Below are positions 35,912-45,153 of a DNA stretch of 64,000 nucleotides, piece by piece (the stretch's first letter is position 1; each line of letters starts with the position of its first letter). The stretch is from NCBI GenBank assembly GCA_019448215.1, contig CP080408.1, forward strand, positions 2,976,001 through 3,040,000, in the 5' to 3' direction. The position numbers and the translations under genes are program-made. The DNA comes from Thalassovita mediterranea. Lineage in GTDB: Bacteria > Pseudomonadota > Alphaproteobacteria > Caulobacterales > Hyphomonadaceae. Under the pieces are notes generated by a model. The model made no database searches. It saw only the letters and a program-made list of their open reading frames with translations, and was not told the origin of the DNA.

Positions 35912-36973
35912 ATGAGTTTCAGCCCCCGCGCCCGCGTGCACCTTCAGAACATCGTCGCCAACTGGCGCACGATTGCTGCTCTCATCCCGGAGAGCGAGGC
36001 TGGCGCGGTCGTAAAGGCCAACGCCTACGGCCACGGCGTCGCCCGGGTCGCGTCCGCCCTGCATGAAGCCAGCTGCCGGACATTCTTCGTCGCCTATGTC
36101 GAGGAAGGTGCAGAGCTTCGCGCCGCCATCGGCGAAGACGCGCTCATTCTGGCCTTCAATGGCGCGGAGCCGTCTGACGCGGACCTCGCGCGCGCAAATG
36201 CCATCACACCTGTCCTGAACGCGCTGCCAGCCATCAAGGACTGGCTCTCCCTTACCGACGCCCCCGACTACGCAGTCCACATCGACACGGGCATGAACCG
36301 GCTCGGCGTGCGCATGGAAGATGTGGCCGAGCTGAAAGCCCTCACAGCCAGCAGGCCGCCAGTGCATGTCATGTCTCACCTCGTTGATTCAGACGACCGC
36401 TCGCGCTCGATCAACGCCAAGCAGCTTGAGCGTTTCAGCCAAGCCGCCTCCCACTTCCCACAGGCCCGAAAAAGCTTCGCCAATACTGGCGGCTGCCTGA
36501 TGGGGCAGGATTACGGGTTTGACGTGGCACGCCCGGGCATCGGCCTCTATGGCGGCGGCCCGCCCCTTCCAGAAGGCGTCTCCCTCAAGCCCGGCATGAC
36601 GCTGGAAGCGCCGATCCTGACGGTACAGAGCGTTCAGCCCGGCGAAACGGTCGGCTATGGCGCAACCTACACCTTCGATACACCGCGTACCCTCGCGACC
36701 GTGGCGCTCGGCTATGGCGACGGTTTCCCGCGCTCGGCCAGCAATAAGGGCATGGCCTCGCTGGGCGGCATCACCTGCCCGATCGTCGGGCGGGTTTCCA
36801 TGGACCTGATTACGATCGACGTGACGCAGGCACGAGACCTTGCAAAGCCCGGAGCATTCGCCCAATTCATCGGGGCTGAGGTCCTGCTTGAAGGGCAGGC
36901 CAGACGCGCCGGCACAGTCGGCTATGAACTCGTAACAGGACTGGGCCATCGTGTCAGACGCATCTACGACTAA
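35912..36973 (+). CDS. alr: Alanine racemase
   Basis: A 353-residue PLP enzyme that makes D-alanine for peptidoglycan. The PLP lysine is Lys35 (AVVKANAYGHG), and the C-terminal domain has the catalytic-Tyr region (VGYGATY) and GRVSMD. The ATG at 35912 (MSFSPRARV) is chosen over an upstream TTG. It overlaps the mlaE start by 23 bases. Confidence 0.95.
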   Translation: MSFSPRARVHLQNIVANWRTIAALIPESEAGAVVKANAYGHGVARVASALHEASCRTFFVAYVEEGAELRAAIGEDALILAFNGAEPSDADLARANAITPVLNALPAIKDWLSLTDAPDYAVHIDTGMNRLGVRMEDVAELKALTASRPPVHVMSHLVDSDDRSRSINAKQLERFSQAASHFPQARKSFANTGGCLMGQDYGFDVARPGIGLYGGGPPLPEGVSLKPGMTLEAPILTVQSVQPGETVGYGATYTFDTPRTLATVALGYGDGFPRSASNKGMASLGGITCPIVGRVSMDLITIDVTQARDLAKPGAFAQFIGAEVLLEGQARRAGTVGYELVTGLGHRVRRIYD

Positions 36974-37766
36974 ATCCGGCGGCTTTCCGAACCCGCTCGC
37001 CTGGACAGGGCGCGGCACCCTTGCGCTCTTCGCGGAGATTGGCCGCCTGTCGATCTTCTCAGGTCGCACGGCTCTTTCTGCCCTCACCCCGCCCTGGAAT
37101 CTTGCCCAGCTGTGGAAGCAGATCATCGCGATCGGTTTTTACTCACTTCCAGTCGTCGGCCTCTCAGCTGTCTTCATTGGCGCGGCACTGGCCCTTAACA
37201 TCTATACGGGCGGCAATCGCTTTGGCGCTGAACAGTTCGTTCCGAACATCGTCGTCCTTGGCATAACGCGAGAGCTTGGCGCGACAATCACCGGCCTGAT
37301 GCTGGCCGGCCGCGTCACGGCGGGTATCGCCGCAGAAATTGGCGCGATGAAAGTCACCGAGCAGATCGACGCGTTGAAGACGCTCTCGGCCAATCCGTTT
37401 CGCTATCTCTATGCGCCGCGCTTCCTGGCGGCCGCCCTTACCCTGCCACTCCTCGTCCTGATCGCAGACATCATCGGCGTCATGGGCGGCTGGCTGGTCA
37501 GCGTCTATGCGCTCGACTTCGACTCGACGACCTACATCCGCAACACGATGGACTTCCTGACGATCGAGGACGTCGCCGTCGGCCTCATCAAGGCTGTAAT
37601 CTTCGGCATGGTGATCGCACTGATGGGTTGTTATCAAGGCTCGAAATCATCGGCTGGCGCGACAGGCGTCGGACGCGCCGCGACCCTTTCCATGGTCGGT
37701 GCGGCTGTTCTGGTCCTCGCCGCCAACTACATCCTCTCCACCTTCTTCGTGCAGATCGGCATCTGA
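36951..37766 (+). CDS. mlaE: MlaE-type ABC transporter permease
   Basis: A 271-residue inner-membrane permease of the MlaE family, which moves phospholipids between inner and outer membrane. About five to six helices are predicted. The family hallmark ELGATITGLMLAGRVTAGIA is intact. The start is a GTG within the end of alr. The stop overlaps the mlaF ATG (TGATG). No mlaD or mlaC gene follows here; these may lie elsewhere. Confidence 0.94.
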   Translation: MSDASTTKSGGFPNPLAWTGRGTLALFAEIGRLSIFSGRTALSALTPPWNLAQLWKQIIAIGFYSLPVVGLSAVFIGAALALNIYTGGNRFGAEQFVPNIVVLGITRELGATITGLMLAGRVTAGIAAEIGAMKVTEQIDALKTLSANPFRYLYAPRFLAAALTLPLLVLIADIIGVMGGWLVSVYALDFDSTTYIRNTMDFLTIEDVAVGLIKAVIFGMVIALMGCYQGSKSSAGATGVGRAATLSMVGAAVLVLAANYILSTFFVQIGI

Positions 37767-38530
37767 TGACGCAGCCTATCCTTGAACTCAAAGGCGTCGA
37801 GAAAAGCTTCGGCTCGAACCACGTCCTTCGCGGCGTCGATATCGATGTCGCCCCAGGGCGATCGCTCGTCGTGCTTGGCGGGTCAGGCTCCGGCAAGTCG
37901 GTCATGCTGAAGAACGCGCTTGGCCTGATGACACCCGATGCCGGCAAGATCCTGTTCGACGGGAAGGACGTCACAAAGGATCAGGGCAAGACCCGCGAAG
38001 CGATGCGGTCCCGCGTCGGCATGCTGTTTCAGTCGGGCGCCCTCTTCGACTCTCTCACCGTCTGGGAAAACGTTGCTTTCCGCCTGCTCAATGCCGACAA
38101 GATGAAGCGTTCCGACGCGAAAGAGCAGGCCATCGAGACCCTCAAAAAGGTTCGCCTTGGCGCTTCTGTCGCAGACCTTCGGCCAGCAGAAATATCAGGC
38201 GGCATGCAAAAGCGCGTCGCCCTCGCCCGCGCCATCATCACCAAGCCTGATCTCATTTTCTTCGACGAACCGACGACCGGTCTCGACCCCATCACCGCCG
38301 ACGCAATCAATGATCTCATTCTCGAGCAGGTAAAAGCGCTCGGCGCCGCCGCTGTCACGATCACCCATGACATGGCCTCCGCCCGCAAGGTCGCTGACGA
38401 GATCGCCATGCTGTTCGAGGGCAAGATCATCTGGCGGGGCCCTGCCAGCGAGATTGACCGGTCCGGCAATGACCATGTCGACCAGTTCGTCCACGGCCGC
38501 GCCGACGGCCCGATCCAGCCATCCCTCTAG
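37766..38530 (+). CDS. mlaF: MlaF-type ABC transporter ATP-binding protein
   Basis: A 254-residue ATPase paired with MlaE. Walker A is GGSGSGKSV, the signature is SGGMQKR, and Walker B ends IFFDEPTTGLD. It shares the TGATG junction with mlaE. Its stop overlaps the stop of the convergent unknown gene (CTAG). Confidence 0.95.
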   Translation: MTQPILELKGVEKSFGSNHVLRGVDIDVAPGRSLVVLGGSGSGKSVMLKNALGLMTPDAGKILFDGKDVTKDQGKTREAMRSRVGMLFQSGALFDSLTVWENVAFRLLNADKMKRSDAKEQAIETLKKVRLGASVADLRPAEISGGMQKRVALARAIITKPDLIFFDEPTTGLDPITADAINDLILEQVKALGAAAVTITHDMASARKVADEIAMLFEGKIIWRGPASEIDRSGNDHVDQFVHGRADGPIQPSL

Positions 38531-39138
38531 GCGTCAGACCCTTCGTTCAATGAGGCAGAGATCTCATTGAATATGGAGATGGACTCCGCAAGCAGGCCAT
38601 CATTCGCGCCGCCGAGAAGCCGTCGGTCCGCCTCGATCTGATCGCCATAGAGTTCAGCGGCCAGCCCTCTCAGTGGAAGTAGCTCTTCGGCTGGCTCATC
38701 TACATTTGCCTGCACGACGGTAAGCCCGCCAAGCATCAGCTTGTCCTTTGCTTCCGCGCTGGCCTGCTGACACGCAAATTGAAACAGGACGTTGCGCTTC
38801 AGCCCGTCGATGAACTCTGGCCGAAGCTTTGCAGCATTGGTGTATTCCTCGCGTGCCATCGCCGGGTCAAAGCTGCCATGGATCTTGCGCCCGACAAGCA
38901 GGACGCTCGGATAGATACGGTCCGTGTCGAACCCTGTACCAGCCTGATAGTCGACCGGATTTCGCCGCGAATGCTCAAGCAAGGTAACAAACATGATGGA
39001 CGCGGCTAACCGCAGATAGGCCTCGCCGGACCCGTCGGCGATCTGCTGCTGCATCCCCTTCGCGCCCTTGCTGGACCAGACATACAGGCCCACCAGAACG
39101 ATGACCGCACCCACACCCGCAACAATCCAGATTGTCAT
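38527..39138 (-). CDS. Membrane-anchored protein of unknown function
   Basis: A 203-residue protein with one N-terminal membrane segment (about 4-20) and a soluble helical domain. The segment DPAMAREEYTNAAKLRPEF suggests a single TPR-like unit, but I recognise no family. Start is supported by GGGGGTG just upstream. It is convergent with mlaF and overlaps it by four bases, and it is upstream of no obvious partner. Confidence 0.65.
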   Translation of the reverse strand: MTIWIVAGVGAVIVLVGLYVWSSKGAKGMQQQIADGSGEAYLRLAASIMFVTLLEHSRRNPVDYQAGTGFDTDRIYPSVLLVGRKIHGSFDPAMAREEYTNAAKLRPEFIDGLKRNVLFQFACQQASAEAKDKLMLGGLTVVQANVDEPAEELLPLRGLAAELYGDQIEADRRLLGGANDGLLAESISIFNEISASLNEGSDA

Positions 39139-39209
39139 GACACCCCCCGCACAGGCCCTTGGAACTCAAACCTGGTTCGACTTAAGCCTGCTTTTTGGGG
39201 ACAAGCCAC

Positions 39210-40412
39210 TCAAATGTGATGGCTGGCCGCCGCCTTCCCCGCCGCCCGGCCCATCGCAAGGCAGGCCGTCAGGAGATAGCCACCTGTAGGCGCGTCCCAG
39301 TCGACCATTTCGCCCGCGCAATAGACGCCGGGCAGAGCATTCAGCATCAACCGCTCATCCAGCGCGTCCCATGCCACCCCGCCCGCAGTCGAGATGGCCT
39401 CATCCATCGGCGCGGACGCATCGATGCGAACCGGCAATGCCTTCAGGAACGCAGCAAGATCTGCCGCATCTGCAGGCGGCGCCCCCCGCGCAATCTCGTT
39501 CACGAGTGCGATCTTGGTCCGGTCGAGCCGCGCCGCCTTACACAGCCTGTTGGAGCTTGAATCCTTTGGATTGACAGCGGCCAGACGCCGTCTCAGCCCA
39601 TCCATATCGACATCAGGCAGAAGATCGACCTTCAGCTGCGCCGAACCCTTACCCTCAATCTGCCGCAGCAAATCCGCAGACAGGGGGTAGAGCGCCCCGC
39701 TCTCAACGCCGCGCCTGGTGATGACGACATCGCCCTGCGCCGACTGCTGGCCTGCCGACAGCTTCACGCCTTTCAGCGGTGCGCCTTCAAACCCTTCGAG
39801 CAGGCGTTTCGACCAGGTCACTTCGAACCCGCAATTGGACGGCTGGAACGGCGCAAGCTCGACACCCTTCGCGGCCAGCAGCTCTGCCCAGGCCCCATCC
39901 GAGCCGAGCCTCGACCAGCTCGCGCCGCCAAGCGCGAGTATGACCGCATCAGCCCCCCGCCTCACCTCGCCTTCAGGCGCGTGAAACACCAGCGCCCCGG
40001 CCTCGTCCCATCCCCGCCAACGATGGCGCACATGAAGTCGCGCGCCGCCTTCGCGCAGCCGCGCCAGCCAGGCGCGCAAGAGCGGAGATGCCTTCATCAT
40101 CACTGGAAAAACCCGGCCCGAACTCCCCGTGAAGCTCTCGATCCCAAGCCCGTTCATCCAGCGCTCAATGTCGCCCGGCCCGAACGCAGCAATCATCTCA
40201 TCCAGCCGCGAATCCAGCGCGCGATAGCGGGACCGGAAAAGCTTCTCTTCCTCGCTGTGAGAGATGTTCAGACCGCTCTTGCCCGCCATAAGGAATTTGC
40301 GCGCGACACTCGGCATGGCGTCATAGATCGACACCTGCGCGCCTGCCTCGATAGCGGCTTCTGCTGCCATAAGCCCTGCCGGCCCGGCACCGATGATCGC
40401 GATATGCTTCAC
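39210..40412 (-). CDS. HI0933-like FAD-binding oxidoreductase (TIGR03862 type)
   Basis: A 400-residue flavoprotein with the dinucleotide motif IGAGPAGLMAAE at 7-18. It ends in the FAD-binding segment APTGGYLLTACLAMGRAAGKAA and contains GKSGLNISHSE. This is the family of YhiN/HI0933-like proteins annotated TIGR03862; the reaction is unknown. The start is GTG immediately before the Rossmann motif. Confidence 0.85.
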   Translation of the reverse strand: MKHIAIIGAGPAGLMAAEAAIEAGAQVSIYDAMPSVARKFLMAGKSGLNISHSEEEKLFRSRYRALDSRLDEMIAAFGPGDIERWMNGLGIESFTGSSGRVFPVMMKASPLLRAWLARLREGGARLHVRHRWRGWDEAGALVFHAPEGEVRRGADAVILALGGASWSRLGSDGAWAELLAAKGVELAPFQPSNCGFEVTWSKRLLEGFEGAPLKGVKLSAGQQSAQGDVVITRRGVESGALYPLSADLLRQIEGKGSAQLKVDLLPDVDMDGLRRRLAAVNPKDSSSNRLCKAARLDRTKIALVNEIARGAPPADAADLAAFLKALPVRIDASAPMDEAISTAGGVAWDALDERLMLNALPGVYCAGEMVDWDAPTGGYLLTACLAMGRAAGKAAASHHI

Positions 40413-40481
40413 CCGGCCTGTCTAGCCAGCGTCGGGAAGCCTTGCCAGTGGCACTGCCGCAACGCAGCGCTCCAAAGCAGA

Positions 40482-40511
40482 ACGGCCGGCACCTTGGTCA
40501 GGGCCGGCCGT
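40482..40511 (-). terminator. Probable terminator of the UrcA-family gene
   Basis: ACGGCCGGC (40482-40490) pairs with GCCGGCCGT (40503-40511) just downstream of the urcA-like stop. The following - strand bases (TCTGCTTT) are only moderately T-rich. Confidence 0.5.
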
Positions 40512-40536
40512 GCACTTTACAGGGGGTCATGCCCCT

Positions 40537-40866
40537 CTAGCCTTCAGATGTCGTCTTGGCTTCTGCGACACGCTCGGCTTTCGGGAAAACCCGTCCCATT
40601 GCATCCTTGACCGCGGCGTCGACACAAATGGCCGTGGCACGCTGGTAAGCGATCGGTTGCGGGCCGCTGCGGGCAAGGCAGGCATGTTCTGCCGCCCGTT
40701 CGATCCGGCTCTCCGCCATGGCGCGGCCTTCGGGTGTGGCAAGGTCGAGGCCGGAGATATCAGCTTCGACGGATTTCACGGCCTGGGTGCTGCCGGCAAA
40801 GGCTGGCGCAGCAAAACCTGCACAGACGGTGAGGGCGATTGCGGTGATAACGCTCTTATTTTTCAT
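40537..40866 (-). CDS. UrcA-family secreted protein
   Basis: A 109-residue periplasmic protein. A signal peptide (about 1-24, ending APAFA) is followed by the UrcA domain with a two-Cys pattern (HACL and AICVDAAV). The family is common in Caulobacterales and sphingomonads and has no known function. The start at 40866 has GAGAAGGA upstream. It is divergent from radA across an AT-rich region with a 17-base palindrome. Confidence 0.8.
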   Translation of the reverse strand: MKNKSVITAIALTVCAGFAAPAFAGSTQAVKSVEADISGLDLATPEGRAMAESRIERAAEHACLARSGPQPIAYQRATAICVDAAVKDAMGRVFPKAERVAEAKTTSEG

Positions 40867-40941
40867 TGTTATGGGTCCTTCTCTCTGTTTGTTATCGACC
40901 CTGTTCCTGAGCGACCCCTTCATACCATAATTATTGTTTTT

Positions 40942-40958
40942 CGATAATTAAATTATCG
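40942..40958. promoter_or_regulatory. AT-rich palindrome between urcA-like gene and radA
   Basis: CGATAATT (40942-40949), one base, AATTATCG (40951-40958) is a perfect inverted repeat, and a third TTCGATA copy follows at 40962-40968. It lies 76 bases upstream of the urcA-like start in DNA far richer in A+T than its neighbours, so it is a likely operator. Confidence 0.5.
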
Positions 40959-41028
40959 TAATTCGATATGGAAGATGGCTACAAATCCCGCTTCACCCCT
41001 GCCCGGCAACAGTTTAGGTCTGTTCACC

Positions 41029-42405
41029 ATGCCCAAAGCGAACACCGTCTTCACCTGTCACTCCTGCGGCGCCGTCCATCCAAAATGGTCAGGGCGCTGC
41101 GATGCTTGCGGGGAGTGGAATACACTCGTTGAAGAGACTTCTTCGGCGGCGCCCGGGGGGCTGGCTGCGCCCAAGTCATCGTCCCGCAAAGCCGGCAAGG
41201 CAGAGTTCACTACGCTGAACGCTGTCGAGGACGCACCTACCCGCCACATGATCGGCGTCGATGAGCTGGACCGCGTCTTTGGCGGCGGCGTCGTGCCTTC
41301 ATCTGCCACGCTGATCGGCGGCGATCCAGGCATCGGCAAATCGACGCTTCTCCTACAGGTCGCTGCGCGTCTCGCCCGCAATGGCCTCTCCACCGTCTAT
41401 GTTTCGGGCGAAGAAGCCGCCGCCCAGATACAGGACCGCGCCCGGAGGCTGAAAGTCTCCGAGAGCCCCGTAGAGCTCGCGACCGAAACCGACCTTCGAA
41501 AAGTCATGTCGGCGCTCAAGTCTGCCAATCCGGACTTCGTCGTCATCGACTCCATCCAGACCATGTGGTCTGACAGCCTGGAAGCCGCCCCTGGCTCAGT
41601 CGCTCAGGTCCGCGCCTGCGCGCAGGAGCTGACGCGTTGGGCCAAGAAGTCCGGCGCCGCGCTCATCCTCGTCGGCCACGTGACCAAGGAAGGCCAGATC
41701 GCAGGCCCCCGCGTCGTCGAACATATGGTCGACACCGTCTTCTATTTCGAAGGCGAGCGCGGCCACCAGTTCCGTATCCTCCGCGCCGTGAAGAACCGTT
41801 TCGGCCCCACAGATGAAATCGGCATTTTTGAGATGCACCAGTACGGCCTCGCTCCGGCGCGAGAGCCATCTGCCCTTTTCCTCTCCAACGAAGACGAGAC
41901 CTCCGGCGGCACAGCCGTCTTCGCCGCCATGGAAGGCTCGCGTCCTGTCCTCGCCGAAGTTCAGGCGCTGGTCGCGGCCTCCGCCTATGGCACGCCACGG
42001 CGCAGCATCGTCGGCTGGGACGCCAACCGCCTCGCCATGGTCCTTGCCGTGCTCGAAGCGCGCTGCGGTGTCTCTCTGGCCGGTCGCGACGTCTACCTGT
42101 CGGTCGCGGGCGGCTACCGTATGGCAGAACCTGCAGGCGACCTCGCCGCAGCCGCCGCCCTCCTCACTTCGCTGGCAGACCGGCCCCCGCCCGAAAAGTC
42201 TGTCTTCTTCGGCGAAGTCGCCCTCTCCGGCGCCATCCGTCCCGTCGCGCGCATGGATCAGCGCCTGAAAGAAGCGCAGCGCCTTGGTTTCAGGAATGCA
42301 TTCGTCCCCGAAGGCAGCACCGGATCGTTTGAAGGGTTGACCGTGAAGCCTCTATCGCGCCTATCTGATCTGGTAGATTTAATAGGTCCGGACCCAGAGC
42401 CATGA
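41029..42405 (+). CDS. radA: DNA repair protein RadA
   Basis: A 458-residue branch-migration ATPase. It has an N-terminal zinc finger (Cys10, Cys13, Cys24, Cys27), Walker A GGDPGIGKST (97-106), the RadA-specific KNRFGPTDEIG motif and a C-terminal Lon-like domain. The start MPKANTVFTC is chosen; an in-frame start at 40975 adds 18 non-conserved residues. It overlaps the cvpA start by four bases. Confidence 0.96.
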   Translation: MPKANTVFTCHSCGAVHPKWSGRCDACGEWNTLVEETSSAAPGGLAAPKSSSRKAGKAEFTTLNAVEDAPTRHMIGVDELDRVFGGGVVPSSATLIGGDPGIGKSTLLLQVAARLARNGLSTVYVSGEEAAAQIQDRARRLKVSESPVELATETDLRKVMSALKSANPDFVVIDSIQTMWSDSLEAAPGSVAQVRACAQELTRWAKKSGAALILVGHVTKEGQIAGPRVVEHMVDTVFYFEGERGHQFRILRAVKNRFGPTDEIGIFEMHQYGLAPAREPSALFLSNEDETSGGTAVFAAMEGSRPVLAEVQALVAASAYGTPRRSIVGWDANRLAMVLAVLEARCGVSLAGRDVYLSVAGGYRMAEPAGDLAAAAALLTSLADRPPPEKSVFFGEVALSGAIRPVARMDQRLKEAQRLGFRNAFVPEGSTGSFEGLTVKPLSRLSDLVDLIGPDPEP

Positions 42406-42926
42406 TGGACGCCATTACAGCCTTCGACGCCATCGTGGTCGTTCTCCTGATCCTGTCCACGCTGATGGCGTTTGCTCGCGGCTTCATGAGAGAGCTTGCG
42501 ACGCTTGGCGCATTCATCGCCGCGCTGGCGGCGGCCTACTACGCCAACAAATACCTTCATTCTGCCTTTGCGCGTTTCCTGCCGCAGGACACACCCGCCT
42601 ATCTGCCCAGCCTGATCCTGTTTCTGGCCTTCTTCCTGCTGGTCTACGTCATTGTCGCCTGGTTCGGCGCAAACCTCTCCCGGTCCATACAGGGCGTTGA
42701 AGGCATCGGTATGCTCGACCGGGTCACCGGGGCTGCCTTTGGCTTCATTCGCGGCGCGGTCATCCTTGTATTCTTTGTCTTTCTCCTCCGCATGGCGCTC
42801 GATCAGGACCGCATCCCGGAATGGATCCGCACGGCCCAGTCCTACTCCCTTCTGGAGAGCGGCGCCGACTATGTCGCCGAAAGCGCGCCGGAACTCGCAC
42901 GCAGCCCTGCAGCCGAGCAACCTTGA
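42402..42926 (+). CDS. CvpA-family membrane protein
   Basis: A 174-residue inner-membrane protein of the CvpA family, with about four helices. Its place between radA and purF is the classic one for CvpA, which is linked to colicin V production in E. coli and to envelope stress tolerance. Molecular function is unknown. ATGATG at the start allows either of two Met codons. Confidence 0.9.
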   Translation: MMDAITAFDAIVVVLLILSTLMAFARGFMRELATLGAFIAALAAAYYANKYLHSAFARFLPQDTPAYLPSLILFLAFFLLVYVIVAWFGANLSRSIQGVEGIGMLDRVTGAAFGFIRGAVILVFFVFLLRMALDQDRIPEWIRTAQSYSLLESGADYVAESAPELARSPAAEQP

Positions 42927-42979
42927 CGAATCCTCGCCAGAGGCATACTTGCGCGCCATAGCTAGCTCGTGAGGTGTCG

Positions 42980-44419
42980 ATGATCTGGGACCATGATGAC
43001 GACAAGCCTCGCGAAGAATGCGGCATCGTAGGCGTCTTCAACCATCCGGAGGCGTCGCTACTCGTCGCTCTCGGTCTTCACGCCCTCCAGCATCGCGGAC
43101 AGGAAGCCTGTGGCATCACCACTTACGATGGTGAGAAGTTCCACAATGAGCGCCATATGGGCCTCGTCGGTGAGAATTTCGGCGGTGACCTGACCTCGCG
43201 CCTCCCCGGCAGCGCCGCCATCGGTCACAATCGCTACTCCACCGCTGGCAAGCCGGCGATGCGCAACATACAGCCCATCTTCGCAGATCTCGCGAACACC
43301 GGCTTTGCCCTCGCCCACAATGGCAACCTCACCAATGCGGTTGCCCTCCGCAAGGAGCTGATCAGCAAGGGCGCCATCTTCCAGTCGACCATGGACACTG
43401 AAGTCGTCCTGCAACTCGTCGCCCGCTCGGGTCGCCGCCTGATGCGTGAGCGCGTGATGGAAGCCCTTCAGGCCGTCGAAGGCGGCTATGCCTTTGTCGG
43501 TCTCACCAACAAGAAACTGATCGGCGCACGCGACCCGGTTGGTCTTCGCCCGCTCGTCCTCGGCAAGATTGGCAAGGGCTGGGTACTCGCCTCTGAGACC
43601 TGCGCCCTCGACATGATCGGCGCTGAATTCATCCGCGAAATCGAAAACGGCGAAATCGTCATCATCAGCGAAGAAGGCGTCGAAAGCTTCCGTGCGTTTC
43701 CGGAACGCCCTGAAAGCCCGTGCCTCTTCGAATACGTCTACTTCGCCCGCCCGGACAGCATCGTTCAGGGCCGCAGCGTCTATCAGGTCCGCCGCCGCAT
43801 GGGTCACCAGCTTGCGCGTGAAAACCCGGCAGATGTGGACGTCATCGTTCCGGTTCCGGATTCCGGCGTACCCGCCGCGCTCGGCTTTTCCGAACAGAGC
43901 GGGATACCATTTCAGCTCGGCATCATCCGCAGCCACTATGTCGGGCGCACCTTCATTGAGCCGACCCAGCTCGGTCGCCAGAAATCCATCTCGAAGAAGC
44001 ATTCTCCGAACAAGTCGGTTCTGGAAGGCAAACGCGTCCTGCTGGTCGACGACTCCATCGTGCGTGGCAACACCTCCAAGAAGATCGTCCAGATGGTCCG
44101 CGACGCCGGTGCCAAGGAAGTGCATCTGCGCTCTGCTAGCCCCCCGATTGTGAACCCGGACTTCTACGGCATCGACATGCCGACCAAGGGTGAGCTTCTT
44201 GCCTCCAACAATTCGCTGGAGCAGATGCGCAACTTCCTGAACGTGGAAACGCTGGGCTTCCTGTCGGTGGATGGCCTCTACGCCTCGATCGGTATCAAGC
44301 GCGATATGACCATGCCGCAATTCTCCGATCACTGCTTTACGGGATGCTATCCAACGCGCCTCGTCGACCAGATGCAGGAAGAAGGCGGCAAGGACAGACA
44401 GCTTTCACTGCTGGACTAG
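42980..44419 (+). CDS. purF: Amidophosphoribosyltransferase
   Basis: A 479-residue enzyme that commits PRPP to purine synthesis. The glutaminase nucleophile is Cys14 (EECGIVGVF) after a short propeptide, so N-terminal processing is expected. The PRPP-binding motif VLLVDDSIVRGNTS is intact. The ATG at 42980 with GAGGTG upstream is chosen over a GTG two codons earlier. Confidence 0.96.
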   Translation: MIWDHDDDKPREECGIVGVFNHPEASLLVALGLHALQHRGQEACGITTYDGEKFHNERHMGLVGENFGGDLTSRLPGSAAIGHNRYSTAGKPAMRNIQPIFADLANTGFALAHNGNLTNAVALRKELISKGAIFQSTMDTEVVLQLVARSGRRLMRERVMEALQAVEGGYAFVGLTNKKLIGARDPVGLRPLVLGKIGKGWVLASETCALDMIGAEFIREIENGEIVIISEEGVESFRAFPERPESPCLFEYVYFARPDSIVQGRSVYQVRRRMGHQLARENPADVDVIVPVPDSGVPAALGFSEQSGIPFQLGIIRSHYVGRTFIEPTQLGRQKSISKKHSPNKSVLEGKRVLLVDDSIVRGNTSKKIVQMVRDAGAKEVHLRSASPPIVNPDFYGIDMPTKGELLASNNSLEQMRNFLNVETLGFLSVDGLYASIGIKRDMTMPQFSDHCFTGCYPTRLVDQMQEEGGKDRQLSLLD

Positions 44420-44448
44420 GCACGCCCTGACAGGCTAACCCGCCCCTC

Positions 44449-45153
44449 ATGGACAAGCGTATCACATTCATCACCGGCGCCTCGCGCGGGATCGGCAAGG
44501 CTGCCGCCCTCGAGCTCGCGCGCCGTGGCCACCATATCGTCGCCGCCGCACGCTCAAAGCTTGCGCTCGAAAAGCTGGACGACGAGATCAACGCCGTTGG
44601 CGGCTCCGCCACGCTGATCCCGATGGATCTGAAGGAAACGACCGCCTTCGAAGCTGCCGGTCAGGCGCTTGCCACCAAGTTCGGACGCATTGACGGACTG
44701 CTCGGTAATGCCGGCGTGCTCGGCTCGCTCGGCCCGCTACAGGCCGTTGGCCCGCGCAGCTTCGAGGAAACCATTGAGGTGAACCTCACGGCCAACTGGC
44801 GCCTCATCCGCGCCATGCATCCGCTCCTGCAGCGCTCTGAAGCGCCGCGGGCGGTGTTTGTGTCATCCGGAGTCGTTCCACGCCCGCGCGCCTTCTGGGG
44901 CCCCTACCAGGCCTCCAAGATGGGTCTTGAAGGCCTTGCCTATGCTTGGGCTGACGAGAATGAGAAGATGCCGCTTCGGGTGAACATCTTTGATCCCGGC
45001 GCGACGCGTACCGGTATGCGCGCCGAAGCCATGCCGAGCGAAGATCCGATGACGCTGCCCGCGCCTGAAGACGTCGTCAAGCAGCTCGCCCCCCTCCTCG
45101 AAGAAGGCGAAACGCGCACCGGCGCCCGCATCACTTTTGAACCAAACGCCTAG
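44449..45153 (+). CDS. Short-chain dehydrogenase/reductase
   Basis: A 234-residue SDR with the nucleotide motif TGASRGIG (9-16), and catalytic Tyr153 and Lys157 (YQASK). The substrate is unknown. It is 29 bases after purF and its stop overlaps that of the convergent DUF389 gene (CTAG). Confidence 0.88.
   Translation: MDKRITFITGASRGIGKAAALELARRGHHIVAAARSKLALEKLDDEINAVGGSATLIPMDLKETTAFEAAGQALATKFGRIDGLLGNAGVLGSLGPLQAVGPRSFEETIEVNLTANWRLIRAMHPLLQRSEAPRAVFVSSGVVPRPRAFWGPYQASKMGLEGLAYAWADENEKMPLRVNIFDPGATRTGMRAEAMPSEDPMTLPAPEDVVKQLAPLLEEGETRTGARITFEPNA

Noticed and set aside
39160-39200. GGTTCGACTT segment resembling a tRNA T-loop
   Set aside because: No acceptor or anticodon stem can be formed around it; no tRNA was found in the window.
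43058-44332. Long open frame on the - strand, 424 codons, antisense to purF
   Set aside because: It mirrors purF codon structure, has no recognisable domain, and purF on the + strand is certain. It is a shadow of a GC-rich gene.
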